This document shows positions 1 through 7,730 of a DNA stretch of 64,000 nt, in pieces (within the stretch, counting starts at the first letter, position 1; each line of letters starts with the position of its first letter). The notes under the pieces were generated by a model. That model worked only from the letters and a program-made list of their open reading frames with translations, was not told the DNA's origin and ran no database searches. Source of the DNA: Ch67 sp041395845 (lineage in GTDB: Bacteria; Pseudomonadota; Gammaproteobacteria; Pseudomonadales; Ketobacteraceae); the NCBI GenBank assembly GCA_041395845.1, contig JAWKZS010000003.1, forward strand, positions 186,001-250,000, written 5' to 3'. The position numbers and the translations under genes were made by a program.

Positions 1-371
1 AAGCCCTGCAGGCAGCCGGCGTGGAAATCGATCACGTACTGGAAATCAATGTGCCCGACGAAGAGATCGTAAAACGTCTGAGCGGGCGTCGCGTGCATCC
101 CGGTTCCGGTCGCGTTTACCACGTCATTTATAACCCGCCCAAAACCGAGGGCAAGGACGACGTAACCGGTGAAGATCTGGTGCAGCGCGATGATGACAAG
201 GAAGAAACCGTTCGCAAGCGCCTCGAGGTTTATCATTCCCAGACGGCACCGCTGGTAACCTTCTATCAGCAGCTGTCAAAAAGCGGTAAAGCCAATACCG
301 TTTACAGCCGTGTTGAAGGTGTTGGCTCAGTGGATGGCATCACTACAGCGATCAAGGCGGCACTGCAGTAA
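1..371 (+). CDS. adk: Adenylate kinase, C-terminal part (5' end outside window)
   Basis: Adenylate kinase interconverts AMP + ATP and 2 ADP in the cytosol. The open frame enters from the left edge (first full codon at base 3), so about 122 C-terminal residues are visible. They contain the LID segment beginning GRRVHPGSGRVYHV, then NPPKTEGKDDVTGEDL and the ATP-binding DDDKEETVRKRL stretch, as in the long, zinc-free gammaproteobacterial form. The stop codon is followed by a clear intrinsic terminator at 404-432. The identification is secure; the start lies outside the window. Confidence 0.97.
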   Translation, partial: ALQAAGVEIDHVLEINVPDEEIVKRLSGRRVHPGSGRVYHVIYNPPKTEGKDDVTGEDLVQRDDDKEETVRKRLEVYHSQTAPLVTFYQQLSKSGKANTVYSRVEGVGSVDGITTAIKAALQ

Positions 372-403
372 AAAGCACTGACCGCTGCTTCTGCAAAGCA
401 TCG

Positions 404-432
404 AAAAGGCACCCGAAAGGGTGCTTTTTTTT
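404..432 (+). terminator. Intrinsic terminator of adk
   Basis: An 11-bp stem (AAAAGGCACCC / GGGTGCTTTT, one G-T pair) with a GAAA loop runs into eight T residues, 33 bases after the adk stop codon. Confidence 0.85.
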
Positions 433-839
433 GTCCAGATATGGATTTTTTTACTGGGGTTTGTGCCACGCAATTGTGACTGATGGTGGTGTGGCAATCC
501 TTCTAAACGTCATCGCAACGATGTCATATTGCGCTGGTGCGAAACGCTGCACAGCGGCGACAGCATTCAATCGATAAGCGTTTTGGGGATGGTTGGAAAA
601 AGAATGCGATGTGTGGAACGGCTAAAAACGCGCGGCGGAGTGAGAAAAAAATCAGAAAACCGGATCAAATTGGGTGAAAAAGTGGGGTTCGAAGCTGGAA
701 ATAAATAATTTATTAAATATTATTGCCATGTGTATGTATCACATGCATTTTTTTTGTGCTACTTTTTCTTTAAGTACATTTTTGTCAAGTTTTCGAAAAT
801 GTGCGTCAGAAAAGTTGCCATAGCTGAGGAGATAACAAC
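433..839 (+). other. AT-rich intergenic region upstream of the AlgP-like gene
   Basis: About 400 bases with no convincing gene. The sequence becomes strongly AT-rich from about 690. A small dyad (CATGTG at 728-733, CACATG at 740-745) precedes a possible promoter (TTGTGC at 754, TACATT at 775, only 15 bases apart, so weak). A good ribosome binding site GAGGAG lies at 826-831. Most likely this is the long regulatory leader of the AlgP-like gene. Confidence 0.4.
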
Positions 840-1682
840 ATGGCGAAAGCAAAAAAACCAGCAGCAAAGCGTCCCGCACGCAAAGCTGCTCCCAAGCAAG
901 CAGCCGCAGCACATCCGATCCTGGCAAAAGCTGAAGCTGCTCTGGACAAGGTTCAAAAAGACCTGGATGCAGTAACCAAGAAGGCAGAAGCAGCGAAGAA
1001 AGAAGCTGCTGCCAAGGCGGCCGCTGCGAAGAAAGCTGGCACCAAGGCAGCTGCGAAGTCTGCTGATGCTGCCAAGAAAGCTGCTGCCAAAGTGGCTGAC
1101 CAGCTGAAATCCCACAAAGACGCCGTCCGTCACGCCAAAGTGGCGCATGCTGTTGCCCGCGTTGAAGCTGCTGTGATCTCTGCCGAAGAGAAAGCCGTTG
1201 CTGCAACCAAGGAATTCGCTGAATCCCTGGGCAAGCGCGCTGAAGCGGATCTGAAGAAAGCGGTTGCTGCTTTCGAATCACGCTGGTTGAAGAGCCGCAA
1301 GGCCGCTGACGCCAAGAAAGTGAAGAAGAAAGAGAAGAAGGAAAAGGCCAAGGCCAAATCCGCAGCCAAGAAAGCCAAGGTCAAGGCCAAGGTAATCGCC
1401 AAGAAGGCTACTGCGCCGAAGAAGCGTCCTGCCAAGAAGCGTGCAGCCAAGCCCAAGGCAGCCGCTGCTGCTCCTGCCGCTGCCAAGCCGGCCAAGGCTG
1501 CAAAGGCGAAGAAGGCTCCTGCCAAGAAAGCAGCTGCCAAAAAGCCTGCCGCGAAAAAGCCTGCTGCCAAGAAAGCTGCTCCGAAAAAGGCTGCTGCCAA
1601 GAAGCCTGCTGCGAAGAAAGCTGCTGCCAGCAAGCGTGGTCGTCCGAAGAAAGCTGCTGCGCCTGCCGCTCCAGCTGCCTGA
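840..1682 (+). CDS. algP: Histone H1-like, Lys/Ala/Pro-repeat DNA-binding protein (AlgP/AlgR3 family)
   Basis: A 280-residue, extremely basic protein. Residues 1-20 are Lys/Pro/Ala-rich. Residues about 25-155 are an Ala/Lys/Glu-rich, probably helical or coiled-coil domain. From about 165 it is a low-complexity tail built of KPAAKK and AAKKAA units, ending with an AT-hook-like KRGRPKK. This is the architecture of Pseudomonas AlgP (AlgR3), a histone H1-like protein that binds DNA through its KPAA repeats and was linked to alginate gene transcription. The ATG at 840 follows GAGGAG by eight bases. The gene is transcribed alone between two terminators. Function here is inferred from architecture; repeat number often varies between strains. 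Confidence 0.85.
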   Translation: MAKAKKPAAKRPARKAAPKQAAAAHPILAKAEAALDKVQKDLDAVTKKAEAAKKEAAAKAAAAKKAGTKAAAKSADAAKKAAAKVADQLKSHKDAVRHAKVAHAVARVEAAVISAEEKAVAATKEFAESLGKRAEADLKKAVAAFESRWLKSRKAADAKKVKKKEKKEKAKAKSAAKKAKVKAKVIAKKATAPKKRPAKKRAAKPKAAAAAPAAAKPAKAAKAKKAPAKKAAAKKPAAKKPAAKKAAPKKAAAKKPAAKKAAASKRGRPKKAAAPAAPAA

Positions 1683-1702
1683 TACGATCTGGCGCAAGTC
1701 TG

Positions 1703-1730
1703 AAAAAAGCCCCCTCGTGGGGCTTTTTTT
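1703..1730. terminator. Bidirectional intrinsic terminator between algP-like gene and mobA
   Basis: AGCCCC / GGGGCT stem with a CTCGT loop, flanked by an A-run on the left and a T-run on the right, between two convergent genes. It can serve both strands; the mobA stop codon touches its right edge. Confidence 0.85.
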
Positions 1731-2319
1731 ATGGGCGTTGATTCTGTAGCAGTGTGCTGACTCTTTGGAGTTCTTCAGCAGAGTTGAGGTTGCTGAAGGC
1801 GTCAGTGTTACGGATGGTGACAATGTGCGGTTGTTGCGCCATGCACCAGTCGGTCAGTTTGCGTTGGCCTGCCTGCAGGAATTGCTGGATGGATGCGGCC
1901 AGATCACGATGGTACAAGCCAAACAATGGCTGCAAGCGCTCGCCGTCATGACACAGCACCAGCGGTGCAGGCAATTCGCGTGTCAGCTGTTCACCCAGAT
2001 CCAGGGGTAGCAGCGGGGCATCGGTGGGCACGATCAGCGCGTAGTCGGTGGTAATGGTCGACAGGGCTTTGCCAATGCCAGCAAGCGGCCCCAGATAAAC
2101 TTCGTCATCGGAAACAACCGGCAGTCCCAGTCTGCTGTAGCGTTCCAGATTGCGATTTGCACTGATAACGCAGTGTTCCACTTGCGGCAGCAGACGCGCC
2201 AGCACGCGTTCAATCAGCGGTAGTCCATCGATGTTGATCCAGCCTTTATCCTGACCGTTCATGCGACGGCCTTCGCCACCGGCCAGAACGATGCCCGTCA
2301 GCGGGATTTTGCCTGCCAT
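1729..2319 (-). CDS. mobA: Molybdenum cofactor guanylyltransferase
   Basis: MobA joins GMP from GTP to molybdopterin, giving the bis-MGD cofactor of DMSO-reductase-family enzymes. The 196-residue product has the nucleotidyltransferase signature LAGGEGRRMNGQDKG at residues 13-27, the metal-site region PTDAPLLP (usually CDTPFLP, so the first residues of the motif differ) and a C-terminal NLNSAEEL matching the usual N-NTPE-L. The ATG has a GAGGA ribosome site upstream on the minus strand. It is divergent from the helicase gene with only 56 bases between the starts. The substituted metal-site motif is the only oddity. Confidence 0.93.
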   Translation of the reverse strand: MAGKIPLTGIVLAGGEGRRMNGQDKGWINIDGLPLIERVLARLLPQVEHCVISANRNLERYSRLGLPVVSDDEVYLGPLAGIGKALSTITTDYALIVPTDAPLLPLDLGEQLTRELPAPLVLCHDGERLQPLFGLYHRDLAASIQQFLQAGQRKLTDWCMAQQPHIVTIRNTDAFSNLNSAEELQRVSTLLQNQRP

Positions 2320-2375
2320 GCCGATTCCTCAAGTGTGGTAGAGTGCGAGCCGGCGGAATTATAGCGTGTCCCTCC

Positions 2376-4310
2376 ATGGCAACCCAATCCTTCTCCACGG
2401 CTGAGTTTTTTTCCGATGACAGTCCGTTGCGCGTGCAGTGGCAGGGATTTGCAGTGCGCGCTGAACAGCAGGCGTTGGCGCTGGCGGTGGAAAAGGCGCT
2501 GCAACAACGGATTTCGGTAGCGCTCGAGGCGCCTACCGGTACCGGCAAAACGCTGGCCTATCTGGTGCCGGCGCTGCTGCATCCGGGGCGGGTGATCGTA
2601 TCCGTTGGCAATCGTACGTTGCAGGATCATTTATGGCTGGGCGAATATCAGAAGTTGCGCGCGGCTCTGCCCGGTTTGCGCACGATCAGCGTACTGAAAG
2701 GTTGCGAGAATTATCTGTGTCGCTGGCGTCTGGAAGAAGGGCTGGCACAGGGTGATCCCTGGGTGGTTGAACATGCGACCTCAATTGCCACCGGTCTGCG
2801 AACCGCGCGCTCCGGTGAAGTCACTGAGCTGCCGTTACCGGAACCGGCACGGTTGCAGGTGCGTGAAAAACTCACGGTGACCGCCGATCAATGCATCGGT
2901 GTGCGCTGCAGCCAGTTCGAACAATGCCATTTCCAGCGTGCCCGTCGTGCAGCGGCAGAAGCCGAAGTGCTGCTGATCAATCACACCCTGTTGCTCAGTG
3001 ATCAACGGCTGTTTGAAAAAGGCATGGGTGCGCTGCTGCCCTTGGTCGATGCGATCATTGTGGATGAAGCGCACCAATTGCCGGACTTGCTGGTTCGTCT
3101 CAATACCGAAACCCTGGAAGGTTATCGTCTGCAGCGCTGGATTCGCCAGGTGCGTCGGCAATGTGCGAATGAATTGGCACTGTTTCCTGTGTTGAAGACG
3201 GCGCTGCATCAGCTGGAACAGATCTGGGCCACGATCCAGCGGCAGCTTTCCGCCGGTACCAGCGAAGGTCTGGCATCGATTCAGTCAGCCAGTCTTACAC
3301 CATTGCTCAAACTGTTGCTGACACTGGATACCCAATTGCGGCATGTGCCGATATCCGCTGTGCAGCTTGCGCCGTTGCAGCAGACACTGGCGCAATGGCG
3401 ACAGATGCTGGGGCATGCCATCAGTGCAGAACAGGTGATTCATGCCGACTTGTCGGGCCAGTGGATGCGGCTGGTAGCGGGGCGGGTGCAATCGCCTTTT
3501 GCCACGCTCAAACGCGGTGATGCCGGTTGGGTGTTTCTGTCGGCGACGTTGGCCGTTGAAGGCTCTTTCGATTATTTCAAGCGCATTATGGATCTGCCTG
3601 ATCTGCAGGTGCAGCAATTCGAAGGTCATCTGGATTATCAGCGCCAGGCATTGCTGTGGGTGCCGGAGCAGTTGCCCGAACCGTCCCACGAACATTTTAT
3701 GCAGCAGTGGGTTAATGAGGTGCTGGCGATTGCGGATCGCTTGCAGGGTGGTGTGTTGATGCTGTTTTCCAGCTTTGATGCCCTGCAGCAGGCGGCAGCC
3801 TGTATTCCTTCGTCGAATACCCGGCAGTTGCTGGTGCAGCAAGCGGGATCGGATCGGCAGCGGCTGCTGGAAACCTTTCGCCAGCAGCCGCACAGTCTGC
3901 TGCTGGCCACCGGCAGTTTCTGGGAAGGTATCGATGTCGTTGGGGCGTCATTGCGCTGTATCGCCATTGATAAACTGCCATTCACGCCGCCGGATGATGT
4001 GCTGGCGCTGGCCTGGCAGCATCTGGCGGCGCAACAGGGCAAGCGGGTGTTCCAGGATTACATGGTGCCTCAGGCAGTGACCCGGTTGCGGCAGGGCATC
4101 GGACGGTTGCTGCGGTCCCCGGATGACTGTGGCCTGATCCTGCTGGGTGACACCCGGATCTTGCGCAAGGCCTATGGCCGGCGGTTTATGGCCAGTCTGC
4201 CGCCGGTGCCCATGGCATCCTCGCGGGCGGACGTGGAAGCGTTTCTGCAGGCCCGTGATTTGCTGGTCGCGCCGACGGCTGTTTCGCACCTGCCGTCAAA
4301 CCTGCGATAA
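2376..4310 (+). CDS. yoaA: ATP-dependent iron-sulfur helicase of the YoaA/DinG family
   Basis: An XPD-like superfamily 2 DNA helicase; YoaA acts in DNA damage tolerance with the polymerase III chi subunit in E. coli. The 644-residue protein carries Walker A (EAPTGTGKT, residues 51-59), cysteines of the Fe-S cluster (CENYLC and CIGVRCSQFEQC), the DEAH box at 230-233, and C-terminal helicase motifs GSFWEGIDV and QGIGRLLRS. Its length matches YoaA (636) rather than E. coli DinG (716). I chose the ATG at 2376. An in-frame GTG at 2343 lies upstream of a likely -10 (TATAGC, 2360-2365). If that promoter is right the mRNA has almost no leader, and no Shine-Dalgarno is visible. Confidence 0.9.
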   Translation: MATQSFSTAEFFSDDSPLRVQWQGFAVRAEQQALALAVEKALQQRISVALEAPTGTGKTLAYLVPALLHPGRVIVSVGNRTLQDHLWLGEYQKLRAALPGLRTISVLKGCENYLCRWRLEEGLAQGDPWVVEHATSIATGLRTARSGEVTELPLPEPARLQVREKLTVTADQCIGVRCSQFEQCHFQRARRAAAEAEVLLINHTLLLSDQRLFEKGMGALLPLVDAIIVDEAHQLPDLLVRLNTETLEGYRLQRWIRQVRRQCANELALFPVLKTALHQLEQIWATIQRQLSAGTSEGLASIQSASLTPLLKLLLTLDTQLRHVPISAVQLAPLQQTLAQWRQMLGHAISAEQVIHADLSGQWMRLVAGRVQSPFATLKRGDAGWVFLSATLAVEGSFDYFKRIMDLPDLQVQQFEGHLDYQRQALLWVPEQLPEPSHEHFMQQWVNEVLAIADRLQGGVLMLFSSFDALQQAAACIPSSNTRQLLVQQAGSDRQRLLETFRQQPHSLLLATGSFWEGIDVVGASLRCIAIDKLPFTPPDDVLALAWQHLAAQQGKRVFQDYMVPQAVTRLRQGIGRLLRSPDDCGLILLGDTRILRKAYGRRFMASLPPVPMASSRADVEAFLQARDLLVAPTAVSHLPSNLR

Positions 4311-4332
4311 TGCAGCCCGCTGGAGGACCCCC

Positions 4333-5034
4333 ATGACCACCCACCTGCTTGCCATCGACACCTCGTCAGAAGCCTGTTCCGTTGCCCTGTTGTGCGGTAG
4401 CGAGACGGTTTATCGCTTTACCGATGTCCCACGCAAACACGCCGAACTGATCCTGCCGATGGTGGACGAAGTATTGGCCGACGCCGGTGTCAGGCTGCAA
4501 CAGCTCGATGCCATCGCCTTTGGCCGTGGCCCTGGCTCATTCACCGGATTGCGCATCGCAGCGGGTACCGTGCAGGGGTTGGCCTTTGGTGCTGATCGTC
4601 CGGTGGTGCCGGTGTCGTCGCTGGCGGGACTGGCCCAGCGTGCCTGGCGTGAAAACGGCTGGACCCGCGTGCATGCTGCATTTGATGCGCGCATGGGGGA
4701 AGTCTACTGGGGTTCTTACGAAAAGCATGGCGACGGCGACTGGCAGCTGCTCGGCGAAGAATGTGTCGCCCGGCCGGAAAACATCTGCGCAGCCGCCGGC
4801 ATAGCAGCCACAGACGGCTGGTGCGGCGTTGGTTCCGGCTGGATCTGTCGCAGCGCACTGGAACCGCAGATTGGCGCCTTGCTGCACTGTGACGACAAGC
4901 TGCTGCCCCACGCGCTGGATCTGTTGCCGCTGGCACAACGGGCATTGGAGCACGGACAAACCATCAGCGCCGAACAGGTTGTGCCCGTCTATCTGCGCAA
5001 CGATGTGGCGATGAAACCTGGCGGCATGCAATGA
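4333..5034 (+). CDS. tsaB: tRNA t6A37 biosynthesis factor TsaB
   Basis: TsaB is the non-catalytic ASKHA-fold partner of TsaD in the threonylcarbamoyl transfer that makes t6A37 in ANN-decoding tRNAs. The 233-residue product has the N-terminal LAIDTSSEACSVAL, then FGRGPGSFTGLRI and the C-terminal VPVYLRNDVA typical of the family. The ATG at 4333 follows GGAGGA at 4322-4327. The stop codon overlaps the ribosome site of the thioesterase gene, so the two are co-transcribed. The frame stays open upstream into the helicase coding region, but the extra residues there are not conserved. Confidence 0.95.
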   Translation: MTTHLLAIDTSSEACSVALLCGSETVYRFTDVPRKHAELILPMVDEVLADAGVRLQQLDAIAFGRGPGSFTGLRIAAGTVQGLAFGADRPVVPVSSLAGLAQRAWRENGWTRVHAAFDARMGEVYWGSYEKHGDGDWQLLGEECVARPENICAAAGIAATDGWCGVGSGWICRSALEPQIGALLHCDDKLLPHALDLLPLAQRALEHGQTISAEQVVPVYLRNDVAMKPGGMQ

Positions 5035-5040
5035 GGAACC

Positions 5041-5487
5041 ATGATGCATTCCAATAATGATTTGCCCTGGGATCTGCCCGATCCTCATGTCATTACGCTG
5101 GACGTGACCCCCGAACATATCGATGTCATGGGCCACACCAATAATGTCGTGTATCTTGAGTGGCTGGAAAAGGTCGCGTGGTCCCATTCCAACGCATTGG
5201 GTCTGGATTGGGATGTCTATAAAAAGCTGAATCGTGCCCTGGTGGCGCGTCGGCATGAAATCGATTATCTGGCAGCAACCTTTGTGGGCGAACAGTTGCT
5301 GCTGGGCACCTGGATCGTGGGTAATGATCGCAAACTGTCGGTTACCCGGCGTTACCAGATCATTCGTCCGGCAGACAAGGTTACTGTGTTGCGTGGACAG
5401 ACCCACTGGGTCTGCATCGAGCTGGATTCAGGCAAACCGAAACGCATGCCGGTGGAATTTGCCGACGGTTACGTGGTGACGGGCTAA
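5041..5487 (+). CDS. Acyl-CoA thioesterase, 4HBT hotdog family
   Basis: A 148-residue single hotdog domain that should hydrolyse acyl-CoA thioesters in the cytosol. The 4-hydroxybenzoyl-CoA thioesterase motif appears as HIDVMGHTNNVVYLEWLE (about residues 22-39), with the Asp/Gly/His-Asn-Asn-Tyr pattern of the YbgC/FadM type. It starts six bases after tsaB, whose stop codon forms part of the ribosome site GAGGA, so it is in an operon with tsaB. The chain length of the substrate cannot be deduced. A second ATG directly after the first could also be the start. Confidence 0.88.
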   Translation: MMHSNNDLPWDLPDPHVITLDVTPEHIDVMGHTNNVVYLEWLEKVAWSHSNALGLDWDVYKKLNRALVARRHEIDYLAATFVGEQLLLGTWIVGNDRKLSVTRRYQIIRPADKVTVLRGQTHWVCIELDSGKPKRMPVEFADGYVVTG

Positions 5488-5523
5488 AGTCTTTCTTCTT
5501 CTATATAGTGTTGGACGGGATTT

Positions 5524-6327
5524 ATGGATCTGGTGCAGGCAGTCATACTCGCGTTGATTCAGGGACTCACAGAATTTTTGCCGGTTTCCAGTTCGGCGCA
5601 TCTGATCTTGCCATCGCAGGTGTTGGGTTGGCCGGATCAGGGGGTGGCCTTTGATGTCGCCGTGCATCTGGGAACATTGATGGCCGTGGTCGCGTATTTC
5701 TTTGCCGATATCCGTCGCGTGGTGGCCGGTACCTTTACCGGCATGCAGCAGCGTCAGGTCAATGCGGATTTGCAGCTGGGGATCAACGTGGTGATTGCCA
5801 CCATTCCGGCGGTGATCATTGGTGGTGTGTTCAGTGATTTCATTGAAGACAATCTGCGTTCCAGTTTTGTGATTGCCTGCACCACCATCATTTTCGGATT
5901 GCTGTTGTGGGCATCGGACAACACCAAGCAGCTGAGCAAGGAAGAAAGCGCCATCACCTGGCGAATTGCCCTGCTGATCGGTTTTGCCCAGGCACTGGCA
6001 TTGATCCCGGGTACCTCACGCAGTGGTATTACCATGACCGCGGCGCTGTTCCTGGGTTTTACCCGCTCGGTGTCCGCGCGCTTTTCCATGCTGCTGTCCA
6101 TTCCCATCATCTTGGCTGCCGGTACCCTGGAGACCCTGAAACTGGTGCAGTCCACCGGGCCGGTCAACTGGACGCTGATGGGGATCGGCATTGCGGTGTC
6201 GGCCAGCAGTGCATTCCTCTGTATCCATTTGTTTTTGAAGTGGTTGGAGCGGATTGGCATGTTGCCGTTCGTGATCTATCGGATGCTGTTGGGGGTCACG
6301 CTGTTCGCCCTGGTGGGGTTAAACTGA
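5524..6327 (+). CDS. uppP: Undecaprenyl-diphosphate phosphatase UppP (BacA)
   Basis: An integral membrane phosphatase that converts undecaprenyl diphosphate to the monophosphate lipid carrier used for peptidoglycan and O-antigen precursors; overproduction gives bacitracin resistance. The 267-residue protein has both BacA signatures, LIQGLTEFLPVSSSAHL near the N-terminus (Glu and Ser residues of the active site) and PGTSRSG at about residues 162-168, plus about eight hydrophobic segments. A possible -10 element (TATAGT, 5504-5509) in the 36-base gap suggests its own promoter. A DUF368 gene for a predicted carrier-lipid flippase lies 19 kb downstream. Confidence 0.96.
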   Translation: MDLVQAVILALIQGLTEFLPVSSSAHLILPSQVLGWPDQGVAFDVAVHLGTLMAVVAYFFADIRRVVAGTFTGMQQRQVNADLQLGINVVIATIPAVIIGGVFSDFIEDNLRSSFVIACTTIIFGLLLWASDNTKQLSKEESAITWRIALLIGFAQALALIPGTSRSGITMTAALFLGFTRSVSARFSMLLSIPIILAAGTLETLKLVQSTGPVNWTLMGIGIAVSASSAFLCIHLFLKWLERIGMLPFVIYRMLLGVTLFALVGLN

Positions 6328-6344
6328 TTAGGTGTTTGTGGGCG

Positions 6345-6371
6345 TTGAAGCTGCGATAATCCGGCTATAAT
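6345..6371 (+). promoter_or_regulatory. Predicted sigma-70 promoter for the small protein gene
   Basis: TTGAAG (6345-6350) and a perfect TATAAT (6366-6371) separated by 15 bases, just after uppP. The -10 is ideal, the spacer is short. Confidence 0.45.
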
Positions 6372-6416
6372 TGAAGATGGTCGCGCAGAAAATAGAGCAG
6401 GTCAGGCAGTCGATCT

Positions 6417-6785
6417 ATGCGAATAGGGTCTCCGATTCAGGCGTATGTGAATGGTTCGGTTCAGAGCCAGGATTCCGCACGTCAGGATGCTCTGCGCCAG
6501 GCCGGCCGCGAGCAGGAAAAGGCGCGGCAATCGGCGGCATCCTTTACCATCGACCAGGATGTCCAGATCAGCGATGCTGCCCGCCGGGCCGCCCAGCAGC
6601 GCGAAGTGGTCGCACCCGAGCGTTCGGACAAGTCGGCTCGCGGCTACCAGGTGTATCCCTTCCCCGAAAACGTTGATCTGTCCCTGTCCCAGCAGCGGGC
6701 CATGCAGGCCTATGCCAGCAACCAGCAGATGAGCCGCACCGATGGCAGCGGCGAGTTTCTCGGTTCCATTGACATCTTCGCCTGA
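6417..6785 (+). CDS. Small hydrophilic protein of unknown function
   Basis: A 122-residue, soluble, Gln/Arg/Ala-rich protein without signal peptide or membrane segment. The N-terminal half is polar and probably helical (many Gln, Arg, Glu). A more hydrophobic patch YPFPENVDLSLSQQRAMQAY at about residues 78-97 looks like the conserved core of a family, but I do not recognise it. It has a good upstream -10 (TATAAT, 6366-6371) and precedes rsmJ by 72 bases in the same direction. No strong Shine-Dalgarno is visible before the ATG at 6417. Coding status is supported by length, codon usage and position; function is unknown. Confidence 0.65.
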   Translation: MRIGSPIQAYVNGSVQSQDSARQDALRQAGREQEKARQSAASFTIDQDVQISDAARRAAQQREVVAPERSDKSARGYQVYPFPENVDLSLSQQRAMQAYASNQQMSRTDGSGEFLGSIDIFA

Positions 6786-6857
6786 AGGCGAAATCCTCCC
6801 GGTTCCAGTCTGACGGGCCACGCCCCAGTCGCCGTATTGCCGTAGGAGTTTGATCTG

Positions 6858-7634
6858 ATGAATGCCCCGCAATCCTGGGTGGTACTCGATGGCCCGCCGC
6901 TGCGTGCGCGGCTGCAGCAGCTGGGACTGCCTATGACTCTGCTGGATGGGCATTGGGTCAATGACGAGGCAGGTACCACAGATGCGGTTGCGGTGCTGGA
7001 ATTTGCCGACAATGCCATCCAGCTGCGCCCGTTTGATAAAACCGTAGGCAGCCCGGTGCTGGTGGATTTTCTGCACGGCAAAACCGGTTTCCGCGCGCAG
7101 CGGTTTTCCCATGAAATGATCGTCAAAGCCGTGGCCGGACGCAGCAAGGAGCCACTGACCGTGGTGGATGCGACCGCAGGACTGGGCCGGGACGGCTTTC
7201 TGCTGGCGGCGGCGGGCCATCGGGTCACGCTGATCGAACGCCATCCGGTGATTGCCACTCTGCTGGCCGACGGCCTCTTCCGCGCTGCCCAGGATGGGGA
7301 AATGAGCACGGTTTGCCAGCGGATTCAACTGGTGACGGGACGCGCTCACGATATTCTGGCGCAGATGATCATGTCGTCTCGGCCCGAAGTCATATACCTT
7401 GACCCGATGTTCCCGGAACGCCAGAAGTCTGCCCTGGTGAAAAAAGAGATGCGGATTTTCCGCGAGGTGGTGGGCGACGACGAGGATGCGCAGGATCTGC
7501 TGGAGGTTGCCTTGCAGGTTGCATCGAAGCGGGTGGTGGTGAAGCGCCCCCGCAAGTCGGAAATGATCGGCCCGCGCAAGCCAGGCCATCAGCTTATCGG
7601 CACCAGCAGCCGGTTCGACGTCTATCCGGTCTGA
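6858..7634 (+). CDS. rsmJ: 16S rRNA (guanine1516-N2)-methyltransferase
   Basis: RsmJ methylates N2 of G1516 in 16S rRNA using S-adenosylmethionine. The 258-residue protein has the SAM-binding VVDATAGLGRDGF (about residues 101-113), the acidic residue after strand 2 in LIERHP, and the family-specific YLDPMFPERQKSALVKKEM with the catalytic DPMFP tetrad region. It ends with VKRPRKSEMI followed by PGHQL, also typical. ATG at 6858 with TAGGAG at 6843-6848. Normal length for the family. Confidence 0.95.
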   Translation: MNAPQSWVVLDGPPLRARLQQLGLPMTLLDGHWVNDEAGTTDAVAVLEFADNAIQLRPFDKTVGSPVLVDFLHGKTGFRAQRFSHEMIVKAVAGRSKEPLTVVDATAGLGRDGFLLAAAGHRVTLIERHPVIATLLADGLFRAAQDGEMSTVCQRIQLVTGRAHDILAQMIMSSRPEVIYLDPMFPERQKSALVKKEMRIFREVVGDDEDAQDLLEVALQVASKRVVVKRPRKSEMIGPRKPGHQLIGTSSRFDVYPV

Positions 7635-7730
7635 CATTCGCAACCATTTATGATGACGCCAGCGTTCACCGGGCGCTGCGCGTGATGTTCGGTTCGCCAT
7701 TTGGCGGCCATTAGCAAGAGGGAAAACCAC

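Noticed and set aside
1441..1640. The Lys/Ala codon repeats of the AlgP-like gene as a CRISPR-like or satellite array
   Set aside because: The periodicity follows codons (KPAAKK units) within one open frame with its own ribosome site and terminator; it is coding repeat.
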